DNA of 64,000 nt, from positions 109,932-173,931 of the forward strand of contig JALNWA010000002.1 in NCBI GenBank assembly GCA_023231115.1. Direction: 5' to 3'. Below are positions 59,102-64,000 of the stretch, in pieces. This DNA comes from Candidatus Altimarinota bacterium. Its GTDB lineage: Bacteria; Patescibacteriota; Gracilibacteria; UBA1369; LOWO2-01-FULL-3. How positions within the stretch are numbered: the stretch's first letter is position 1; every line of letters begins with the position of its first letter. The notes beneath the pieces were generated by a model that searched no databases, had not been told where the DNA came from, and saw nothing but the letters and a program-made list of their open reading frames with translations. Position numbers and translations under genes: made by a program.

Positions 59102-59377
59102 ATGATGAATAAAATAAGAACCGGATGCGCCGTCGGCGGATTCTTGGCTCTTCTTCACGCAATTTGGGCAATTATGGTTGTCGCAAATTGGGCAAAACCT
59201 TCAATGGATTTTATTTTCAAATTGCACATGATGCAAAATCCATTAGTAATGAATCAATTTGATTTATTATTGTCAGTTTATCTAGTTCTCTTTACTGCAG
59301 TATTCGGATTCTTAGTGGGCTGGGTATTCGCATTTTTCCACAATTGGACACACATGGGAGCAAAGAAAAAGAAATAA
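59102..59377 (+). CDS. Small two-helix membrane protein
   Basis: The 91-residue product has two hydrophobic helices (about residues 8-30 and 54-80) joined by a loop containing a methionine-rich patch (FKLHMMQNPLVMNQF) and ends MGAKKKK. The topology is probably N-in/C-in. No family recognised, though the same general anatomy is common among CPR hypothetical proteins. Start could be the first or second Met. Confidence 0.72.
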   Translation: MMNKIRTGCAVGGFLALLHAIWAIMVVANWAKPSMDFIFKLHMMQNPLVMNQFDLLLSVYLVLFTAVFGFLVGWVFAFFHNWTHMGAKKKK

Positions 59378-59429
59378 ACTTCTTCACGAAATATAAAATG
59401 TGATATATTGCGACCCCAAGTAAATCATG

Positions 59430-59515
59430 TGGAGGGCACGGCGAGGACACGGTCCGAGCGCGTAGCTAGCGAAGAATGTGGCTCTGCCACTTCTGAGCGA
59501 AGCGAAGCCTACAAA
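59430..59515. repeat. GC-rich palindromic stretch before tRNA-Ser
   Basis: Contains GTGG-CTCTG-CCAC and repeated GCGAAG elements and is clearly more GC-rich than its surroundings. It looks like a dispersed palindromic element but only one copy is in view. Confidence 0.35.
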
Positions 59516-59519
59516 ATAA

Positions 59520-59610
59520 GGAGGGGTCGCATAGTGGTCGAGTGCACCGTCTTGGAAAGGCGGCATCCGTCAAAAGCGGATCGGGGGTTCGAATCCCCCT
59601 CCCTCCGCCA
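59520..59610 (+). tRNA. tRNA-Ser (anticodon GGA)
   Basis: 91 bases: acceptor GGAGGG/CCCTCC, anticodon stem CCGTC/GGCGG around TTGGAAA, long variable arm with ATCCG/CGGAT as expected for tRNA-Ser, T-loop TTCGAAT, discriminator G and encoded CCA. It reads UCC and UCU codons. Confidence 0.95.
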
Positions 59611-59663
59611 TATTATTAGCAGGGGGATGAGAAGTTTATGCCCCGTAGCGCAGCGAAGGGGTA

Positions 59664-59682
59664 AATCCCCCTCCCTCCGCCA
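59664..59682 (+). repeat. Duplicated 3' end of tRNA-Ser (att-like direct repeat)
   Basis: The 19 bases AATCCCCCTCCCTCCGCCA at 59664-59682 repeat the last 19 bases of tRNA-Ser (59592-59610) exactly. Such duplication of a tRNA 3' end is the footprint of site-specific integration. Confidence 0.7.
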
Positions 59683-59695
59683 GAACAAAACAATT

Positions 59696-60331
59696 ATGAA
59701 AAAATCAACAATCGCAATCATTCTAATAATCGTTCTTTCATTCGCGGTAGGAATTTATTTTTATCCTCAAATGCCCGACATGATGATTTCGCATTGGGGT
59801 ATAGAAGGTGAGCCAAACGGCCAAATGTCGAAATTCTGGGGACTGTTTTTGATGCCGATAATGTCAGTAATATTGGCGACAATATTAATTTTGGTTCCAA
59901 AAATCGATCCATTAAAAGAAAACATAAAAAACTTCGGAAAATATTTTGAAGGCTTTATCGTAATTTTTTTCTTATTTTTATTTTACATTTATTTGCTGAC
60001 AATTTTTTGGAATCTTGGAATAAAATTTGATTTTATTTTTGCAATGGTGCCCGCCTTCACAATTTTATTTTATTACACAGGCGTTTTAATTGAGCACGCA
60101 GAGAAAAATTGGTCCATAGGAATAAGAACCCCTTGGACAATGAGCAGTGAAAAAGTTTGGAACAAAACGCACAAACTCGGCGGAAAACTTTTCAAACTCT
60201 CCGCCTTAATCGGCTTAATCGGATTATTTTTCAAAGACTATGCAATCTATTTCATAATAATTCCGATACTTGCCTCAAGCCTTTTCCTCTTTCTGTATTC
60301 CTATTTGGAATACAGAAAAGAGAAAGCGTGA
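59696..60331 (+). CDS. SdpI-family membrane protein
   Basis: The 211-residue product (start at 59696; the upstream frame runs through the tRNA and is not coding) has about six membrane helices. It opens with a DUF1648-type segment (YPQMPDMMISHWGIEGEPNGQMSKFWG) and has the SdpI signature IGIRTPWTMSSEKVWNKTHKLGGKLF. SdpI confers immunity to a secreted toxin in Bacillus; here no toxin gene is visible, so the role is open. Confidence 0.9.
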   Translation: MKKSTIAIILIIVLSFAVGIYFYPQMPDMMISHWGIEGEPNGQMSKFWGLFLMPIMSVILATILILVPKIDPLKENIKNFGKYFEGFIVIFFLFLFYIYLLTIFWNLGIKFDFIFAMVPAFTILFYYTGVLIEHAEKNWSIGIRTPWTMSSEKVWNKTHKLGGKLFKLSALIGLIGLFFKDYAIYFIIIPILASSLFLFLYSYLEYRKEKA

Positions 60332-60335
60332 TTTA

Positions 60336-61082
60336 TCAATCAAATGAAGAAAAACCCTCTTGAGGATCTTCAAGCCGAACAGCTTCCTTTGGCGCTGGTG
60401 TTTCAACAGGTTCAGCTTTTTTGAAACCACCACGAAAATCGTCTAGATGCGATCCCCCAACAAAAAGAGCGGCCTGCTCCTCCTTCCCCGTTTCAACAAA
60501 TCTTTCACGACAAATATCCAGAACCTTTTCTTGCATATATCTGCTACGATTACGCGCCTCCGCCTCATCTGCTTTAAAAATGCCCATATCTCTAGACAAA
60601 TTAAGCACTCTAGCCTTCGTATGAGTCACTAGTTTATCAACAAAATAACATTTCTTTCCATATTTTTCGCAAAGCTCTTGAATATACAAAAACTCATTGC
60701 CTTTTGACGTTTTAAACTCGGCCGACCCACCTCTTTTAAAAGCTTCTTGCGCTATCCTTTCTCTCCTTTCGGCATCATAGTTTTCCTGCAAAAAAGTATC
60801 CACAACACCTCTATACAAATGATCACCTTTAAGTTTTGTCCCCATAAAAGGCCTGAAATGAATGTGTTCCTTATATCCGCCGGGCAATCCTTTTGCCTGA
60901 TTATCACGGATTTGATCCCATTCAATACATACAAAATCCGCATTCTTAACATACTCTTCAAGTTTCTGCATATATTCAGGCGTAAGATAATGGGGAATTC
61001 CCACAACCAAAACATTCTTCGAAAAATCCATAGTTTCGGCCACGCTTTCTCTTTCAGGATTTTTAGGATCTTCAGTAGACAT
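60336..61082 (-). CDS. Protein distantly resembling the TraB/GumN family (tentative)
   Basis: The 248-residue product has a Rossmann-like start (VLVVGIPHYLTPEYMQKLEEYVKNADFVCIEWDQIR), a middle helical region and EARNRSRYMQEKVLDI...ALFVGGSHLDDFRGGF. The latter recalls the RDxxM...VGxxH pattern of TraB/GumN proteins, but the match is partial. The C-terminal 30 residues are disordered. No neighbours help; function unknown. Confidence 0.6.
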   Translation of the reverse strand: MSTEDPKNPERESVAETMDFSKNVLVVGIPHYLTPEYMQKLEEYVKNADFVCIEWDQIRDNQAKGLPGGYKEHIHFRPFMGTKLKGDHLYRGVVDTFLQENYDAERRERIAQEAFKRGGSAEFKTSKGNEFLYIQELCEKYGKKCYFVDKLVTHTKARVLNLSRDMGIFKADEAEARNRSRYMQEKVLDICRERFVETGKEEQAALFVGGSHLDDFRGGFKKAEPVETPAPKEAVRLEDPQEGFSSFD

Positions 61083-61160
61083 TAAAAAAGATTTAACAAA
61101 TAATTCAATACTTAATTATACCAAAAAAAAGGCTTTCAGTCGAGCCAAACGCAAATTCCT

Positions 61161-62444
61161 CTAAAAAACCTGAACCCCGAAAAAGCTCAAAAGCAAAACA
61201 ACATTAAGCCCCGCAACAATTCCGCCAATCACATAAAGTAAAATTTTTGTGATTCCGGTATTTTTGTATTTTCCCATAACCCTGCTTGAAGAAGTCAGAT
61301 AAATTTGCAAGAAAATCGTTATCGGAAGTTGCATACTCAAAATCATTTGCGAATAAATAAGCCCTTTAAACGGAGTTGAAAAAATCGAAACCGCGCAAAG
61401 AATAAGAAACGCGACAATCAAAGAAATTCCCACTCCAAACCGCGAATGATTATCTTTTATATCATATGGTTCTTTGAAAATTCCTGCAAAAATAGATCCG
61501 GCGGCAATTCCGGAAGTGATTGTAGAAGCAAGTCCGGCGAGAAGCAGTGTGATTGCAAAAACAATTCCTGCATTTTCACCAAGCAAAGGCGAAAGCAAAA
61601 GTTTGGCTTGAGAAAGATCCGTAATCGAAATGCCACTTTTAAAAAAAGTAGCCGCCGCCAACAAAATCATCGCACTGTTTATCGCCCAACCAATTCCCAT
61701 TGAAAAAAGCGTATCCATAAAAGCAAACTTCATCTGTTTTTTCATGACGCTGTCGTCTTTCAAATTCCATTGTCGACTCTGAATTACTTCCGAATGCAAA
61801 AACAGATTGTGGGGCATCACAACGGCCCCAAGAACGCTCATTATAATTACAATAGACCCTGCAGGGAAAGAAGGAACAGTCCACGAATAAGCCGCCTGCG
61901 CAAAATTCACATCCGCAAGAAAAATTTCATAAATAAATCCGATTCCAATAATAGAAACAAATGCAATAATCCATCTTTCGATAAGCCTGTAAGTATTCGT
62001 ATAAAGCATTATCAAAACAAAAATCAAAACCAAAAAAGCACCAACAATAAGCGGAATATCAAACAACATATTTAATGCAATCGCACCTCCGATAAGCTCC
62101 GCCAAAGAAGTTGAAACCGACGCCAACATTGCAGTAAATAAAATAATTTTGGAATACACCGGCTTCAAATATTTTGTTGTAGCCTCAGACAAACAAAGTC
62201 CCGTCGTAATTCCAAGCCGCGCGACATTATGCTGTAAAACAATCAACATAATCGTTGCAAGCGTAATCATCCAAAGCAACGCATAGCCATAATCCGCACC
62301 CGCCGCAAGATTTGCCGCCCAATTACCCGGATCAATAAATCCGACAGTCACAAGCAAACCGGGGCCGATATATTTCAAAAGATCTTTAATACCAAGAACC
62401 GGTTTATGTGAAACATTATCAAATTTTTTCGAAAAAACATTCAT
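61161..62444 (-). CDS. NRAMP-family divalent metal transporter (MntH-like)
   Basis: Proton-coupled Mn/Fe importer. I start at 62444 (MNVFSKKFDNVSHK), giving 427 residues; a 23-codon hydrophobic upstream extension is open but not family-like. Metal-binding motifs are present: GFIDPGNWAANLAAGADYGY in TM1 (DPGN) and GAVVMPHNLFLHSEVIQSR in TM6 (MPHN). About eleven membrane helices are seen. A terminator-like hairpin belonging to the upstream lysine-rich gene lies before it. Confidence 0.95.
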   Translation of the reverse strand: MNVFSKKFDNVSHKPVLGIKDLLKYIGPGLLVTVGFIDPGNWAANLAAGADYGYALLWMITLATIMLIVLQHNVARLGITTGLCLSEATTKYLKPVYSKIILFTAMLASVSTSLAELIGGAIALNMLFDIPLIVGAFLVLIFVLIMLYTNTYRLIERWIIAFVSIIGIGFIYEIFLADVNFAQAAYSWTVPSFPAGSIVIIMSVLGAVVMPHNLFLHSEVIQSRQWNLKDDSVMKKQMKFAFMDTLFSMGIGWAINSAMILLAAATFFKSGISITDLSQAKLLLSPLLGENAGIVFAITLLLAGLASTITSGIAAGSIFAGIFKEPYDIKDNHSRFGVGISLIVAFLILCAVSIFSTPFKGLIYSQMILSMQLPITIFLQIYLTSSSRVMGKYKNTGITKILLYVIGGIVAGLNVVLLLSFFGVQVF

Positions 62445-62487
62445 AAACAAAAAATAATAAAAAATATTAACCCCAAATATAATAACA

Positions 62488-62520
62488 CAAAAAAAAGACC
62501 CTCCGATAAACAAAGAGCCT
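62488..62520 (-). terminator. Rho-independent terminator after the lysine-rich gene
   Basis: On the minus strand AGGCTCTTTG pairs fully with CGGAGGGTCT (several G-U) around TTTAT, then a run of eight T. Confidence 0.7.
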
Positions 62521-62542
62521 TTTTCAAATTGCTAAGCAAAAA

Positions 62543-62641
62543 CTATTTTCGTTTTTTTGCTGTTTTCTTTTTTGCTACTTTTTTAACAGCTTTCTTTACA
62601 ACTTTTTTAGCAACTTTCTTTTTTGCTTTTTTAACTGGCAT
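62543..62641 (-). CDS. 32-residue lysine/alanine/valine-rich basic protein
   Basis: The frame starts ATG at 62641 (MPVKKAKKKVAKKVVKKAVK) and ends KKTAKKRK with a TAG, consisting mostly of (A/V)KK repeats like histone H1 tails and bacterial Hc1/AlgP-type nucleoid proteins. A terminator follows 23 bases later. It is probably a small nucleic-acid-binding protein. Codons vary among AAA and AAG and GCA/GCT, so it is not a simple DNA tandem repeat. Confidence 0.7.
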   Translation of the reverse strand: MPVKKAKKKVAKKVVKKAVKKVAKKKTAKKRK

Positions 62642-62760
62642 TTTTTTATGAGGTTATAAAAATAAAATGCAATTAAAATATGCCTCATTACAGCCCAAAA
62701 GTCAAAATACACATACTTTTTAGGTAGATATAATATTAACCTGTTTTATAAGTCAATAAA

Positions 62761-63888
62761 TTATGCGTGAATTATCGTCGGTTTTTTTGCCTTCATTTTT
62801 AGAACAACAATGAATGCAATAATTCCAACAACCGCAACGACAATCATTGCAACAAGGCTTTGCACTAACATCGAAACAATTATTGCGATAGCACTTAGAA
62901 CCAAAGAAACAATAAATGTTAAGAGTCCGACAGCCCCACGACTGATAGATCCGAGCATCGGTACGACATCAAGAAATACGCTTATTGGCGCGAACAAAGA
63001 GCTTAGTCCAATCCACATCATCAAGAACCCTACAAGTCTTAAAATCCACAACCATGTTGTATATTCGCCATGCATTTGTTTGATTGCTTCATCAAATGTT
63101 CCATCAAAAAGTCTGTACAAAGATTCTTCTTTTTCTTGATCAACATAAGTTACAAGTTTTCCATTTTCAATTTTTCCAAAAGCGGTTCCATTCAAATTAT
63201 TATTTACAGCTGAATAAGAAACTCTCAAATCTCCAACTTGTGGAGCCGCTGAATTTCCCTTTCCTACGTACACAACTCCATTTTCAAAAACACCTTTGCT
63301 CAAATTTAAATCTTCCTGTTTAAGTGTTAACTTTTCATAATTAGGCAATTCGATTTTTGACACATCGGCAATTTCGTATGCACCGATTTTCGCAGATTTA
63401 ACGCGGAAAGATTCACCTTTTATTGTCATTTCAGGATTTGTATGTCCTGCGGCTTCTTTGAATTGAGCGCTTGATTGAGGCACAGAAGTCCATTCCATTG
63501 CATAAGTATATGTCGTTGTTGTTGTCTCTGAACCACCCATGTTTGTATCAGATTTTGATTGTGATTTTTCAACCCAAGCATACATTTCAACATTTCTTGA
63601 AACAGCAAGATAATCAGCAGGTTTCAAAAACATAGAGTCGCCAAGTTTTTCTGTAGAAACAACTGTTCCTGTAACAGAAACCAATTTTCCCTCGGCAGTA
63701 GTGTCAACACTTTCAGCGGAAATTTTTGTAGCGGTTTGTGCAATAGTGGAAACATCGACTTTTCCTTCATTGTAATAAATCACTGCAAACGAACCGAGAA
63801 AAAGAATAAGACCAAAAACGATGCCTTTAAAAGCATCTCCGATTCTTGAAAAGTACCCTTTTGTGGTAACTTGCGTATAATTTGCCAT
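62761..63888 (-). CDS. TMEM43-family membrane protein
   Basis: The 375-residue product has an N-terminal helix (about 20-40), a large extracytoplasmic beta-rich domain (EGKLVSVTGTVVSTEKLGDSMF, VSRNVEMYAWVEKSQSKSD, TYTYAMEWTSVPQSSAQF) and three or so C-terminal helices (about 275-365). The sequence pattern with NEG near residue 41 and MEW matches the TMEM43/DUF1625 family, also found in bacteria. Function in bacteria is unknown. Confidence 0.88.
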   Translation of the reverse strand: MANYTQVTTKGYFSRIGDAFKGIVFGLILFLGSFAVIYYNEGKVDVSTIAQTATKISAESVDTTAEGKLVSVTGTVVSTEKLGDSMFLKPADYLAVSRNVEMYAWVEKSQSKSDTNMGGSETTTTTYTYAMEWTSVPQSSAQFKEAAGHTNPEMTIKGESFRVKSAKIGAYEIADVSKIELPNYEKLTLKQEDLNLSKGVFENGVVYVGKGNSAAPQVGDLRVSYSAVNNNLNGTAFGKIENGKLVTYVDQEKEESLYRLFDGTFDEAIKQMHGEYTTWLWILRLVGFLMMWIGLSSLFAPISVFLDVVPMLGSISRGAVGLLTFIVSLVLSAIAIIVSMLVQSLVAMIVVAVVGIIAFIVVLKMKAKKPTIIHA

Positions 63889-63950
63889 AGGTATGGATTA
63901 AAATTTAAAACCACGGTAGATTATATCACGACACGAGAACCAAAACGCAA

Positions 63951-64000
63951 ATGAAAAAAACATCCGCAAAAAACAAGGAAGAAAATTTTTACGCAAAAAA
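63951..64000 (+). CDS. Possible start of a gene running off the window
   Basis: ATG at 63951 opens a frame of MKKTSAKNKEENFYAK that continues past the edge. It is divergent from the TMEM43-like gene across 62 bases. The lysine-rich start is compatible with a real N-terminus, but too little is visible to decide. Confidence 0.4.
   Translation, partial: MKKTSAKNKEENFYAK

Noticed and set aside
59408..59695. Upstream extension of the SdpI-like gene
   Set aside because: The frame runs through tRNA-Ser and the palindromic stretch; the protein with a proper membrane start begins at 59696.
1..64000. CRISPR arrays or cas genes
   Set aside because: No regularly spaced direct repeats and no Cas-like protein were seen.

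Overview
The window is AT-rich bacterial DNA with compact genes, short intergenic gaps and almost no Shine-Dalgarno motifs. Several promoters place an extended -10 (TGnTAnnnT) only about 8-30 bases before the ATG. UGA is used as a normal stop (for example sufU) and the tRNA-Trp anticodon is CCA, so the genetic code looks standard; this argues against the UGA-recoding Gracilibacteria/SR1 lineages. The gene content suggests a member of the Candidate Phyla Radiation (Patescibacteria), possibly a Peregrinibacteria-like lineage: split transketolase, ribose/PRPP genes without amino-acid biosynthesis, a minimal SUF operon with a half-length SufD, DUF5679, a tiny lysine-rich protein, SLH/cohesin/dockerin surface proteins and many membrane-anchored proteins of unknown function. 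The lineage call is inference.

Layout. 1-6.3 kb: end of an unknown gene, LemA, UvrB, an unknown protein, an inositol-monophosphatase-like enzyme, tRNA-Arg(GCG) and a frameshifted adenosine deaminase. 6.4-14.1 kb: a SpoT-like HD protein, then a block read leftwards with Rpe, RpiB, Prs, a two-subunit transketolase, Ndk and a nitroreductase, i.e. pentose phosphate to PRPP and nucleotides. 14.2-25.5 kb: unknown membrane proteins, tRNA-Cys and tRNA-Trp, an M16 peptidase, a class B penicillin-binding protein, a striking 104-nt inverted repeat, and a large SLH/beta-propeller protein. 25.6-30.4 kb: an Rrf2 regulator and sufCBDSU for Fe-S cluster assembly. 30.4-40.5 kb: a leftward run of secreted or anchored surface proteins, including an adjacent cohesin-like and dockerin-like pair and two proteins sharing a C-terminal domain. 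40.6-41.0 kb: ribosomal protein L33 and a promoter/hairpin leading into a tRNA gene.

41.09-53.92 kb is a mobile element and the highlight of the window. It has split a host tRNA-Thr(GGU) gene inside the anticodon loop. The 5' half lies at 41059-41097 and the 3' half at 53908-53953; joined at a shared 10-bp core they give a tRNA with perfect acceptor and anticodon stems and a compensatory A19-U56 pair. Just inside the left end the element carries an intact, different tRNA-Thr(GGU), followed by a tyrosine recombinase, so it appears to supply a replacement for the tRNA it destroys. Cargo includes an Sll1717-type P-loop ATPase, a second tyrosine recombinase, a terminase-small-subunit-like protein, a lipoprotein, an XRE regulator with a clear palindromic operator, a beta-grasp (MoaD/ThiS-like) protein and a 1583-residue nuclease-STAND NTPase resembling Avs4 anti-phage sensors. 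An approximately 120-nt right-end sequence occurs twice (51542 and 53800), dividing the island into two tandem units.

54-64 kb returns to chromosomal genes: VF530-like protein, a DUF1624-like membrane acyltransferase homologue, DUF5679, an M50 protease, a YiiX-like amidase, tRNA-Ser(GGA) with a duplicated 3' end, SdpI-like and TraB-like proteins, an NRAMP transporter, a lysine-rich mini-protein and a TMEM43 homologue. Two gene-free stretches (about 55.38-55.85 and 57.17-57.67 kb) end in terminator-like hairpins and may encode structured RNAs I could not identify.
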